Shown here piece by piece: positions 1 through 9,729 of a stretch of 64,000 nucleotides of DNA. Position numbers and translations under genes: made by a program. The DNA is from Prochlorococcus sp. AG-436-C05. Its GTDB lineage: Bacteria; Cyanobacteriota; Cyanobacteriia; PCC-6307; Cyanobiaceae. The notes beneath the pieces were generated by a model. It was given only the letters and a program-made list of their open reading frames with translations, ran no database searches and was not told the DNA's origin. The stretch spans positions 25,013 to 89,012 of the forward strand of contig QCPB01000003.1 of NCBI GenBank assembly GCA_003209795.1, written 5' to 3'. The stretch's first letter is position 1. Each line of letters starts with the position of its first letter.

Positions 1-201
1 AGAGCTAAAGGTATCTTATGGTTTAAAGAAAGCGAAAGAAAACATATTTTTCATCTATCTGGGAAACGTTTTTCTCTTGATGATGACGAATGGACAAAGG
101 CGAAATCAAATAAAATTGTTTTAATAGGAAAAGATCTAGATCATCAAACTATTAAGAATCAACTTGATTCTTGTAGATTTAATTCAGTAGAGAACACATA
201 A
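1..201 (+). CDS. CobW-family GTP-binding protein, C-terminal fragment (truncated by window edge)
   Basis: Frame 1 open from base 1 to TAA at 199-201: RAKGILWFKESERKHIFHLSGKRFSLDDDEW..., resembling the CobW C-terminal domain. Confidence 0.7.
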   Translation, partial: RAKGILWFKESERKHIFHLSGKRFSLDDDEWTKAKSNKIVLIGKDLDHQTIKNQLDSCRFNSVENT

Positions 202-219
202 TAGAAATTATTAAGTTTC

Positions 220-1758
220 TTGCAAATTCTAATTACAGAGATTAAAAAAAAAATAACTAATTTAAAGCCACTAGATATTGCTTCGTTTATAGTTGCACTA
301 ATTTTAATAATACCAATTTCTAATTTCCTGATTGAAGGTTTTAGTTTTATCTTGGGTGGAAATTTTTCATTAGGTATTGCAGGGAGCAAAGAGATTTTAG
401 GCACAATAAAACTTTTATTACTGACAAGCTTATTTGGAGGTGGATTGGGTACATTAAATGGGTGGTTGCTATCAAACTGCAAATTCAGGTTTAGAAAGAG
501 CCTAAGAGTTTGTCAACTTATTCCATTAGCAATACCTGCATATCTAATAACAATAGTTTTGCAAGATATAGGGAGTATTTATGGCTTTCAAATTACTGGT
601 TTATGGTGGGGTGTCCTTATACTTTCTATTTCTACTTATCCTTATGTATTCATTTTAGCTAACGAAAGTTTTAATAAATTTGGAGTAAATCAAATCAATG
701 CAAGTAGAGTATTAGGAGTTGGTCCTTGGGTTAGTTTTTTCAGGATCGCAATACCAATGGCACTTCCTGCTCTAATAACGGGTATAAGTTTAATGTGCAT
801 GGAAGTCATGAATGACTTGGGTACAGTGATGCGGTTAAATATTTCTTGTATTTCCACAGGTATATACGAAAATTGGGAATATGAGGGGAATCTAAAAAGC
901 GCTACCGGATTATCCTTAATTGCATTGCTAATAGTTTTTGCTCTAATTCTATTTGAGAAATTTTCGCGCAGAAAAACAAAACGTTGGAGTGATAATCCAG
1001 CATTAACAGATTCTCAAGGATGGGAATTAGAAAAACATCGAGCTTTCCTTGCGATAATTGTTACTTTATTTCCACCTACTTTTTCTATTGGCATTCCATG
1101 TTTCTGGGTTCTATTAAATATCGATCAGCTTCAGAAAGGATTAACAATGGAACTGCTCAATATCTCATTGAAGACTATTTGTTTAGGCCTTATTACTGCA
1201 CTTATAGCAATAGTATTTTCTCTAATTATTTCATTAGCCAATCGTCAAAATAAAAATTTATTTTTAAAATTTATAACCTATCCAGCAGGGATAGGATACG
1301 CAATCCCAGGATCAGTATTAGCTATAACTTTAATAACTATTTCTACTTCACAATTTACATTTATTGCTGTTTGCCTACTCATTTGGGGTTATTTGGTTAG
1401 ATTCCTTACCATTTCAAAAGGTTCGATTGACTCTGCTCTAGAGAGAATTTCTCCTAGTCTTGATGAAGCTGCAAATGGATTAGGTTCAAATTGGTTTAAT
1501 ATTATAAAAAGGGTTCATCTACCATTGCTCAAGGGGCCAATATTTGTAGGTTCACTTTTAGTATTTGTAGACACAATTAAGGAATTACCAATTTCATTTA
1601 TTTATAGACCATTTAATTTCGATACCTTATCTGTCAGAATATATCAATATGCAGGAGATGAACGCATTGCAGAGGCCATACTGCCAGTAATGATAATTAT
1701 TGTTTTAGGACTTATAGCATCAAGTACACTTATTCCATCTTTAGAGAAAAAGAACTAA
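220..1758 (+). CDS. futB: ABC-type Fe3+ transporter permease (two fused permease halves)
   Basis: 512-aa multi-TM protein with two permease EAA-like loops (INASRVLGVGPWVSFFRIAIPMALPAL; LDEAANGLGSNWFNIIKRVHLPLL); TTG start. Confidence 0.75.
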   Translation: MQILITEIKKKITNLKPLDIASFIVALILIIPISNFLIEGFSFILGGNFSLGIAGSKEILGTIKLLLLTSLFGGGLGTLNGWLLSNCKFRFRKSLRVCQLIPLAIPAYLITIVLQDIGSIYGFQITGLWWGVLILSISTYPYVFILANESFNKFGVNQINASRVLGVGPWVSFFRIAIPMALPALITGISLMCMEVMNDLGTVMRLNISCISTGIYENWEYEGNLKSATGLSLIALLIVFALILFEKFSRRKTKRWSDNPALTDSQGWELEKHRAFLAIIVTLFPPTFSIGIPCFWVLLNIDQLQKGLTMELLNISLKTICLGLITALIAIVFSLIISLANRQNKNLFLKFITYPAGIGYAIPGSVLAITLITISTSQFTFIAVCLLIWGYLVRFLTISKGSIDSALERISPSLDEAANGLGSNWFNIIKRVHLPLLKGPIFVGSLLVFVDTIKELPISFIYRPFNFDTLSVRIYQYAGDERIAEAILPVMIIIVLGLIASSTLIPSLEKKN

Positions 1759-2708
1759 ATTTTCTTCAAAATTTTTCTCAATAAATAAGGAAAGCTTAAT
1801 AACAGATCTACTGAAGTAGAAATTATTCTATACAAAACTAAACTATCAAGCATAGGGTCTAAAGGGATATTTCTGCCAGGAAATAAAAGGAAGCACGCTT
1901 CAAAAACACCAAATCCTCCAGGAGCTAATGGAATAATTAACCCAACAGACCAGGATAAAGAAAAAATGACTAATAGAAAAAACATCTCATTATGGTTAAC
2001 TGAATGAAATTTACTAACACAAACTAAAAATCCCATGAATTTTGACAAAATAAATCCGAGTTCAAACAAGAATGCCTTCGTAGGGAAAAAAGAAATTATT
2101 TTTATTGTTTTTTTAAATTGATACTGTGAATTCGGAAGTTTCAGAACCCCAACAGCTTTAACTTTTAGTGATTCTAAGCTTCTTAATATAAAGTAAATCA
2201 ATTTACTATTTAAAAAAATTAAAGGCACAACTAAAAAGAAATAAATTGGAGAAAAAATTACACCTATAGAGGCAAATAAAAAAGACGCACACAACATAAA
2301 GTAGGGTTCTATGAGTGTTGAATAAAAAGCAAGCTGAGGACTACTTATATTTTTAACGAAATTAAATCTTTCAAAAAAATGCCAAATTCCTCCAGGGACA
2401 TATTTAAGCGCGTTGGTTAGAACATAAAAAGAAACTAAATTTCTTTTGATATCTCCCCCACCAAACCATCTAACTATATTTTCCCATGCAAAAGCATTTA
2501 AGTAGACACTTAATATGCAAAATAAGAACGACAAAAATATAACATTCCTATCTTTTTCAAAAGATATATTGAATAAAAAGTGATCATGTCTAGAAAAAAA
2601 ATAAATACAAAAATATGACAACCCTATTAGAAAAAAAATTTTCTTTAAAAAGCCAAAATTAATTTTTCTTAGAAATTCAGAAAATCTACTATCAATTTTT
2701 AATTTCAT
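1755..2708 (-). CDS. Integral membrane protein, lysylphosphatidylglycerol synthase/flippase-like (UPF0104-type)
   Basis: 317-aa multi-TM ORF with VPGGIWHFFERF and LAPGGFGVFEA motifs. Confidence 0.6.
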   Translation of the reverse strand: MKLKIDSRFSEFLRKINFGFLKKIFFLIGLSYFCIYFFSRHDHFLFNISFEKDRNVIFLSFLFCILSVYLNAFAWENIVRWFGGGDIKRNLVSFYVLTNALKYVPGGIWHFFERFNFVKNISSPQLAFYSTLIEPYFMLCASFLFASIGVIFSPIYFFLVVPLIFLNSKLIYFILRSLESLKVKAVGVLKLPNSQYQFKKTIKIISFFPTKAFLFELGFILSKFMGFLVCVSKFHSVNHNEMFFLLVIFSLSWSVGLIIPLAPGGFGVFEACFLLFPGRNIPLDPMLDSLVLYRIISTSVDLLLSFPYLLRKILKKI

Positions 2709-3928
2709 TTCCAGTTTTCAAAAGCTTTAAAATTGCTAATTGAATCTTGCACAATTTTTCTTATTTCCTCGGATGTTTTATTATTCTCAGACATTAATCT
2801 CAAGATCTCATCATTTTCAGGTTTCATACTTATAGAACCATTAGGTTTCAATTTCTGTTTAACCTTAACCTTTCCAAAAGATGTTAAACACTCTCCTCTT
2901 CGTCTAAGTAATATCCACCTAGACTGAATTCTTTCTCGTATACCAATCGTATTTGAATAATTTAACCATAATTCCCTAAAATACTCTTTCTTGTCTAAGG
3001 GTACTATTGCCTCGACAGAATATCCAATTCTGTTTTTTTTCATGTTAATGGCATGAGAAGAAACATCATATGCACCCTCATTCCTTAGTTTATTTATAAA
3101 GTTGGCAATATCTTCTGGTGTTTGATCATCAATCCAGGCTTCTTGAACAGCAATCTTTTCAAATCTTGGATTATCTTTTTTATCTTCAGAATTTTTGTCG
3201 AAAGATTTGATTTCCAGAATTCTCACTAAATTAGGAAATGGGCATTGCATATTACCCATACCAACTCCATAGGATTTAATAGAGTACTTATTTGGGTATT
3301 CATAAGAATCTACTAAATTACTAATTAATGCAATACCAGTTGGGGTAGATAATTCACCCTCAAATGAATCAAAGCTTGATGCAACCCTAATATTTTTTTT
3401 ACTTAATAACTCGATTACAGCAGGAGAAGGAATTGATAGTTTTCCATGCTCTGTTTCCACAAAACCTTTTCCAAGATTTGGTTCATTACAATAAATCTTT
3501 TTAGGATTTAGGTAATTTATAGCTGCGCAAACACCTATAATATCTATCAACGAATCAATAGCGCCGATTTCGTGAAAATGAACCTCATCAGGATTTATTC
3601 CGTGTACTTTTCCCTCTGCAATTGCTAACGATTCAAAAACTTTGTAGATTATTTTCTGTAACTTTTTGTTCAAACTATTTTTGGAAATAAGTTCTTTAAT
3701 GCTTTTCCAAGTTCGTTTTTTAATTTGATCAATTTTTTCTATCTCAACCTTAATAGCTCTAATTGAACAACTATTCGATTCTTTAAATTTTAAACAATAT
3801 AATTTTTCTAATCCAAGATCAAAAAGTGGTTTTTCGATGACATTTTTAGGGACCCCAATATCAAAAAAAGCTCCCAACATCATATCTCCAGAAACTCCAG
3901 GGGAACATTCAATTAAAATTTCATCCAT
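2705..3928 (-). CDS. larC: Nickel-pincer cofactor biosynthesis protein LarC-like (DUF111)
   Basis: MDEILIECSPGVSGDMMLGAFFDIGVP N-terminus, HFHEIGAIDSLIDIIG and TPTGIALI motifs; start set at internal Met (ORF track starts at 4021). Confidence 0.8.
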   Translation of the reverse strand: MDEILIECSPGVSGDMMLGAFFDIGVPKNVIEKPLFDLGLEKLYCLKFKESNSCSIRAIKVEIEKIDQIKKRTWKSIKELISKNSLNKKLQKIIYKVFESLAIAEGKVHGINPDEVHFHEIGAIDSLIDIIGVCAAINYLNPKKIYCNEPNLGKGFVETEHGKLSIPSPAVIELLSKKNIRVASSFDSFEGELSTPTGIALISNLVDSYEYPNKYSIKSYGVGMGNMQCPFPNLVRILEIKSFDKNSEDKKDNPRFEKIAVQEAWIDDQTPEDIANFINKLRNEGAYDVSSHAINMKKNRIGYSVEAIVPLDKKEYFRELWLNYSNTIGIRERIQSRWILLRRRGECLTSFGKVKVKQKLKPNGSISMKPENDEILRLMSENNKTSEEIRKIVQDSISNFKAFENWK

Positions 3929-3989
3929 AAATCCTAAGGTTCTAGAGCTAAATAAAATTTGCAGTAAAGATAAACAATCAATGTTAAAA

Positions 3990-4589
3990 TTATTCCTTTT
4001 TAGATAAAAATTCTTCAACAACTTCGTATTTAATCATTCGTAAAGTATTCCCCTCTCTTATCACATCCAAACTCAAAAAGTTTCTCAAAATATCAAGAGA
4101 AAGTTCCCCTTCTATAACAAGCTTGAAATTTTTGTTTTTTAATTTATTTGATTTATGCGAGGAGCAAATTTTAATGATAAATTCTTTATTCTGAGTATTT
4201 ATATATACTAACTCTCCCCTTATAGAGAAATAATTATCGCTTAAATTGAACTCATCCAAGACTTCTAAAGTATTTTTTTTCGAATTTTCATTTCCAATTT
4301 CGTTTAATTCTTGAGGATCCCAAATACCAGAAATTTGTAAGTGTAAGTTTTGAGTATTTTTATTTTTTGGATAAACAATCCAAAAATAACTTTTTTTTAA
4401 GTTAATGTATTTTTTTATCAACGATAGAGCCTTACCAAGTACTACAGTTTCTATTTTTTGCCCTTGTTTATCAATTAAAGTCCCTCGATTCAATTGATCT
4501 TTTTCATGAGGAGTGTAAACACCATTAACTATGCCTATTGCTCTATACTGCAATTTATTAGTAACTTTTTGGATAGGATTTTTAATCAT
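3990..4589 (-). CDS. Conserved hypothetical protein
   Basis: 199-aa ORF. Confidence 0.6.
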   Translation of the reverse strand: MIKNPIQKVTNKLQYRAIGIVNGVYTPHEKDQLNRGTLIDKQGQKIETVVLGKALSLIKKYINLKKSYFWIVYPKNKNTQNLHLQISGIWDPQELNEIGNENSKKNTLEVLDEFNLSDNYFSIRGELVYINTQNKEFIIKICSSHKSNKLKNKNFKLVIEGELSLDILRNFLSLDVIREGNTLRMIKYEVVEEFLSKKE

Positions 4590-4627
4590 ATTTAAATTAG
4601 AAATTTGTAAAAGAAAGATCTATTACA

Positions 4628-4939
4628 TTAAAGTTTTTCTTTTTCGTCAATCATAGAAAAAGACTGTAACGCATCATCAATAGCATCCGATGGCAAAGTT
4701 GCATCATTCAAACTATTAGCTCTTCTAATCATCTCAACAATTTCAAATGGATTATTTGGCATCGAGGAGCTTGTTTCGTCAAATTTTGTTGAGCTATCAA
4801 TTTTCATTTCTTCTAGATATGACTCTTCTGCATTTAATAATTCTGTACTAAAGCTAACTAATGCAATAAACAAAATGAAAATAGATTTTGGATTTCTAAA
4901 ATATTTAAAAAAAGAACTTTTCATTTTGTTTAATTTCAA
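4628..4939 (-). CDS. Hypothetical secreted/membrane-anchored small protein
   Basis: 103-aa ORF with N-terminal hydrophobic segment. Confidence 0.5.
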   Translation of the reverse strand: MKLNKMKSSFFKYFRNPKSIFILFIALVSFSTELLNAEESYLEEMKIDSSTKFDETSSSMPNNPFEIVEMIRRANSLNDATLPSDAIDDALQSFSMIDEKEKL

Positions 4940-4994
4940 AATAATTATTATAAAGAATTATCTGTTAACTTGATTCTACATAATTTGATCAAAA

Positions 4995-5840
4995 TTGTTA
5001 ATAGCAACTTGGAATGTAAATTCTGTCAGGACAAGACTTTCACAAATAATAAATTGGATTAATCAAGTTAATCCAGATGTTCTTTGTCTTCAGGAAACAA
5101 AAGTTATAGATAATGATTTCCCAATTAAGCCTTTTAAGGAATTAGGGTACGAAGTAATAGCTTTTGGACAAAAATCCTACAATGGAGTTGCAATAATAAG
5201 TAAAATCGAACCTGAAAATGTAAATAAAGGATTTAGCGGCTATTTAGAGAATCAAAATGATATAAACAAATTTGAAGATCAGAAAAGATTAATTACTGCT
5301 GATATAAACGGAATAAAAATCATAAATGTTTATGTACCAAATGGATCTGCTTTAAATTCTGAAAAGTTTGACTATAAAATTAATTGGTTAAATTGTTTAT
5401 CTTCATTTTTAGATAATCAAGAAAAAAATGGGGAATTAATTTGCCTTCTTGGTGATTTCAATATTGCTCCATCTAATAAGGATATTCATGACCCGCAAAG
5501 ATATGCGGGTGGAATAATGGCTTCTGAGATCGAACGAAATGCCCTAAACAATGTTCTTAAAGAAAGACTAATAGATTCTTTTCGGGTTTATGAAAAGAAT
5601 ACTGGCCACTGGAGTTGGTGGGATTACCGTAATAATGGATATGAATTAAATAAAGGTTGGAGAATAGATCATATCTACATAAGTAAAACACTTACGTCGA
5701 AACTTAAGAGCTGTGTAATAGACTGTAATCCAAGAGGAAATGTACAGCCCAGTGATCATGCTCCTGTAATGATTAATCTGGATTTAGATAATCCAAATGA
5801 AGATTACTTTGATGAAGAAGAGGACTTTTTCGAAATATAA
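4995..5840 (+). CDS. xthA: Exodeoxyribonuclease III
   Basis: MLIATWNVNSVRTRL, LQETK, GDFNIAP, SDHAPV motifs; TTG start. Confidence 0.93.
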   Translation: MLIATWNVNSVRTRLSQIINWINQVNPDVLCLQETKVIDNDFPIKPFKELGYEVIAFGQKSYNGVAIISKIEPENVNKGFSGYLENQNDINKFEDQKRLITADINGIKIINVYVPNGSALNSEKFDYKINWLNCLSSFLDNQEKNGELICLLGDFNIAPSNKDIHDPQRYAGGIMASEIERNALNNVLKERLIDSFRVYEKNTGHWSWWDYRNNGYELNKGWRIDHIYISKTLTSKLKSCVIDCNPRGNVQPSDHAPVMINLDLDNPNEDYFDEEEDFFEI

Positions 5841-5868
5841 TTTATTTAAATATCAACCTTCTCGAACC

Positions 5869-6072
5869 ATGAAAATCGTTATCCCAAAAGAGTTTTCACG
5901 AATTAATGATGCCTTATATCAATTTTTCCTCACAATTAATTATTTACAATCCGAACTATCGCATTAAAAATATCATAATGTAGAATCTCATCGTGAATTG
6001 AATAAATTTTTACTTATTTCTAATTTAGAACATGATGAAATTTCCTCAAAGCTCCAATCATTTAAACTGTGA
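5869..6072 (+). pseudogene. Possible interrupted small CDS upstream of hemL
   Basis: One frame: [72 protein letters not shown]; final TGA overlaps hemL GTG as GTGA. Confidence 0.4.
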
Positions 6073-7370
6073 CTGAAATATTAAATAACACCCAATCACA
6101 AGAAGTATTCTCCGCTGCTCAAGAGTTAATGCCAGGTGGAGTAAGCTCACCGGTAAGAGCTTTTAAGTCTGTAGGTGGAAAACCAATAGTTTTTGACAGA
6201 GTTAAAGGTCCTTTCGCATGGGATATTGATGGTAACAGATATATTGACTACATAGGTAGTTGGGGGCCAGCTATATGTGGTCACGCGCATCCCGAAGTGA
6301 CTACAGCCTTGCAAGAAGCAATTGAAAAAGGCACTAGTTTCGGAGCCCCATGTGTACTAGAAAATAAGCTCGCTGAAATGGTTATAGACGCTGTCCCTTC
6401 GGTAGAAATGGTGAGATTTGTTAATAGCGGCACAGAAGCATGTATGGCGGTTCTCAGGCTAATGAGAGCATTTACGGGGAGAGATAAAGTGATTAAATTT
6501 GACGGTTGTTATCACGGTCATGCGGACATGTTTTTGGTAAAAGCTGGTTCAGGTGTAGCTACTTTAGGCCTTCCAGATTCCCCTGGAGTACCAAGAACAA
6601 CTACGGCTAACACTCTTACTGCACCTTACAATGACCTAGAGGCTGTAAAAAAATTATTTTCTGAGAATCCTGATGCTATATCGGGAGTTATTCTTGAACC
6701 TATTGTTGGCAATGCTGGATTTATCACTCCTGAGCCAGGATTCTTAGAAGGATTAAGAGAATTAACAACTGAGAATGGATCTTTGTTAGTTTTTGATGAA
6801 GTTATGACTGGCTTCAGAATTAGCTATGGAGGAGCTCAAGAAAAATTTGGAGTTACTCCTGATTTAACTACTTTAGGTAAAGTAATTGGGGGAGGATTAC
6901 CTGTTGGAGCCTATGGAGGTAAAAAAGAAATTATGTCTATGGTTGCCCCATCAGGACCCGTTTATCAAGCAGGTACCCTAAGTGGAAATCCTCTTGCAAT
7001 GACAGCAGGTATTAAAACTCTTGAATTGCTTAAACAAGAAGGTATTTACGAGAAGCTAGATTCAATAACCTCCAGACTAATTGAAGGAATTATTCAATCT
7101 GCAGAAAATAATGGTATTGCCATTAATGGTGGCAGTGTGAGTGCTATGTTTGGATTTTTCCTATGTGATGGTCCAGTAAGAAATTTTGAAGACGCAAAAA
7201 GTAATGATGCGGAACTATTTGGAAAATTACACAGAGAAATGCTTAAAAGAGGTGTTTACTTAGCTCCAAGCCCGTTCGAAGCAGGTTTTACATCATTAGC
7301 CCACAGTGAAGAAGAAATTGATAAAACAATAGAGGTCTTTGACCAATCATTCAACGCTATTAAAAATTAA
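6069..7370 (+). CDS. hemL: Glutamate-1-semialdehyde 2,1-aminomutase
   Basis: 433 aa; [32 protein letters not shown]-lysine motif. Confidence 0.96.
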   Translation: MTEILNNTQSQEVFSAAQELMPGGVSSPVRAFKSVGGKPIVFDRVKGPFAWDIDGNRYIDYIGSWGPAICGHAHPEVTTALQEAIEKGTSFGAPCVLENKLAEMVIDAVPSVEMVRFVNSGTEACMAVLRLMRAFTGRDKVIKFDGCYHGHADMFLVKAGSGVATLGLPDSPGVPRTTTANTLTAPYNDLEAVKKLFSENPDAISGVILEPIVGNAGFITPEPGFLEGLRELTTENGSLLVFDEVMTGFRISYGGAQEKFGVTPDLTTLGKVIGGGLPVGAYGGKKEIMSMVAPSGPVYQAGTLSGNPLAMTAGIKTLELLKQEGIYEKLDSITSRLIEGIIQSAENNGIAINGGSVSAMFGFFLCDGPVRNFEDAKSNDAELFGKLHREMLKRGVYLAPSPFEAGFTSLAHSEEEIDKTIEVFDQSFNAIKN

Positions 7371-7409
7371 TAGTAATTATTTTATTTAACAAAATTGTTA
7401 GTAAAAAAA

Positions 7410-7436
7410 GAACTCTTTAAAATAATTAAAGAGTTC
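7410..7436 (-). terminator. Likely intrinsic terminator between hemL and the prohibitin-like gene
   Basis: Perfect 10-bp inverted repeat GAACTCTTTA-aaataat-TAAAGAGTTC; A-run on the left gives a T-tract when read on the minus strand. Confidence 0.6.
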
Positions 7437-7496
7437 AAAATTAATTATTAACTTGTAATCAAATTAACAATTTTTTTTTTAAAAGTTATATTGTTT

Positions 7497-8303
7497 TTAT
7501 CTCCTTCCGCCACCTACTATTACAGGAGGAGTGCCTCCGGCAGAACCTGGCAAGGATGGGACAACTTGTGTACTGCCATCCCATTTGTCCAGAAATAATT
7601 TAAACAGAACCTGATCATCCAAACTTTTATTTAAAGTCTCATATCTAAGAGCTTCTTGTTCTGCAATTTCTACTTCTGTTTTAGCTCTCAATAATTGCTG
7701 CCCTGCTATTTGCTTTTGTTCAATAGCAGCTCTATATTCCTCAGCGATTTCTAATCCTGTGAGATCTAGACTTTTAACATCAACATAGTCAAATGAGTTT
7801 AATTCTTTAGCAACTGTATCACCAACTTTTTCTGAAATAACAGCAAATTCAGTCGCTATAGTCTCTAATTCATATTGGGAGAAAACTGATTTAAGAGCTT
7901 TAAGTAAAGATGGTTGCACAATTTTTTGATAAACATCACTATTTCTACTTGCAATAGTTCTAAAAATTCTGCCTGCTTCATTAGGCTTGACTGAATATTT
8001 AACTGTAGCTGTTGCTCTTATAACTTGAAGATCCTTTGTGAGGGTTTCAAATTTCTCAGGTTGTACCTGAGTTTTTATATCAAAAGGATATACCGACTGG
8101 ATAAAGGGTATTTTCAAATTCAAACCAGCCCTTCTTGAAGGACCACTAACTTTCCCTAAGGTAGTAACTACTGCAACTTGTCCAGATGGAACTACAAAGA
8201 GAGATTGAGTCAGCAAAAGAAAGCCTGTAAAGGACAATACTATTAGTAGTGTTGCCGTCCCCCCAGGGCCAGCAGGGGTAACATTCTTGAAAGATGTTGA
8301 CAT
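7497..8303 (-). CDS. Prohibitin/band-7 family membrane protein
   Basis: 268 aa; N-terminal TM, FVVPSGQVAVVTTLGKV, AIEQKQIAGQQLLRAKTEVEIAEQEA. Confidence 0.9.
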   Translation of the reverse strand: MSTSFKNVTPAGPGGTATLLIVLSFTGFLLLTQSLFVVPSGQVAVVTTLGKVSGPSRRAGLNLKIPFIQSVYPFDIKTQVQPEKFETLTKDLQVIRATATVKYSVKPNEAGRIFRTIASRNSDVYQKIVQPSLLKALKSVFSQYELETIATEFAVISEKVGDTVAKELNSFDYVDVKSLDLTGLEIAEEYRAAIEQKQIAGQQLLRAKTEVEIAEQEALRYETLNKSLDDQVLFKLFLDKWDGSTQVVPSLPGSAGGTPPVIVGGGRR

Positions 8304-8392
8304 TTAATTTTCGCTTTAAGACTAATCATATTTAATAAATTAATTAATGCATTAATAAGAGATTTAATTAAAATATTTTTTTAATAATTCTT

Positions 8393-8602
8393 TTATGAAT
8401 TATTAAACTTAAATTCCCCCAAAAGTTTTAAATAAAGATTCTCATCTATCTCTCTAATATCATACTCAGAAGGTAAGACCCCATGCTTATGCTCATGTGC
8501 TGCCATCCAACAAAATTTTTCTATTTCACCGATCGAAAACCGAGGATATTCTTTTATCTTCACACATAATTCTTTAACAAGAAACTCTGGGTAATCTGTC
8601 AT
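8393..8602 (-). CDS. Hypothetical protein (69 aa)
   Basis: Small ORF in a co-directional run. Confidence 0.5.
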   Translation of the reverse strand: MTDYPEFLVKELCVKIKEYPRFSIGEIEKFCWMAAHEHKHGVLPSEYDIREIDENLYLKLLGEFKFNNS

Positions 8603-8627
8603 CTATAGTAATAAGGTTTTTAAAATT

Positions 8628-9125
8628 TTATCTATAATTAGTAGCCCTGAGAGGGATGTTGTAAGTCTCTTCCATTTCATCAAGAAGTTTAATTGCTAAT
8701 TGCAGATCATTTTTACTTTTACTTACTATTCTAAGAGTTTCACCATTTATGCTAACGTTAATTTTTTTAATTTGATCTCTTATATTTTTGCTGAGTTTTT
8801 TTGCAATTTCTTGGTTAAGGCCTTGTTTGAGAACAATATTTTGTTTTACTTTATTGCCACTTACTATCTCTATTGAACCGTAATCGAAAATTTTCAAAGA
8901 TAATTTTCTTTTAATTGCCTTCTGTCTAATTATATCATTTACAGAATTTAATGTTAATTCACTATTCGCCCTAATAACAATATTTTCTTTCTCCAATTCC
9001 ACTTCAGTATCTGTTCCTTTAAGATCATAACGTTGAGAAATCTCCCTCTTGACTTGATCCAAAGCATTAACTAATTCTTGTCTGTCAAAATCTGAAACCA
9101 CATCAAATGAAAAATTGTCTGCCAT
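8628..9125 (-). CDS. YajQ family nucleotide-binding protein
   Basis: 165 aa; SFDVVSDFDRQELVNALDQ...ISQRYDLKGT. Confidence 0.93.
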   Translation of the reverse strand: MADNFSFDVVSDFDRQELVNALDQVKREISQRYDLKGTDTEVELEKENIVIRANSELTLNSVNDIIRQKAIKRKLSLKIFDYGSIEIVSGNKVKQNIVLKQGLNQEIAKKLSKNIRDQIKKINVSINGETLRIVSKSKNDLQLAIKLLDEMEETYNIPLRATNYR

Positions 9126-9191
9126 TATAAAGTTTTAATGCAGTTTTATTATTACCGTAAATAAACCTTAAATAGTAAAAAAGAATTTAAT

Positions 9192-9704
9192 TTAATCAAA
9201 AAATAACAAACTAACCACTTTCCCCATCTCTTCAGCACATCTACAACTATTTAATAATGTTTCACTATCATGAAAAGCAAAACATATTAACTGATCACAC
9301 CTAGTAATAATTTCTTGGTTACATAGGCTGCTTGCCAGAGGTAAAGGTAGTTCATCATTCTCACTTTTTTCAACCAAGTGCATTACTCTTTCTAAGAGAT
9401 CCATAATTTCAGGTAATTGTCTATCAAGGCTTTGTGGTAATAAGACAGTTAATAATGATGGGTCAATGTCTAGAACAGCTCTAATCACAGCGGCATTAAC
9501 CCCTTGAGATCCTGAAGTTATAATATTGTGACCTTCTTCTGCCAAAGACCTGGCAATTAATTCAATTAAATGGATATCAACGACAGGAACATGTCTACTT
9601 CCCAAGAAAGCAATCCTTCTTTTTCCATTATCCTGCAGTTTTGCGAGTTCCTGAGCTAAGGTGTCAATACCTTCAGTTGCGGGTAGGTCTAAAGAGCGAC
9701 TCAA
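9192..9704 (-). CDS. SLOG/DprA-like Rossmann-type protein
   Basis: 170 aa; RRIAFLGSRHVP...HNIITSGSQGVNAAVIRAVL. Confidence 0.6.
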   Translation of the reverse strand: MSRSLDLPATEGIDTLAQELAKLQDNGKRRIAFLGSRHVPVVDIHLIELIARSLAEEGHNIITSGSQGVNAAVIRAVLDIDPSLLTVLLPQSLDRQLPEIMDLLERVMHLVEKSENDELPLPLASSLCNQEIITRCDQLICFAFHDSETLLNSCRCAEEMGKVVSLLFFD

Positions 9705-9729
9705 AATAAAATGGTTTCTATATTTGAAA

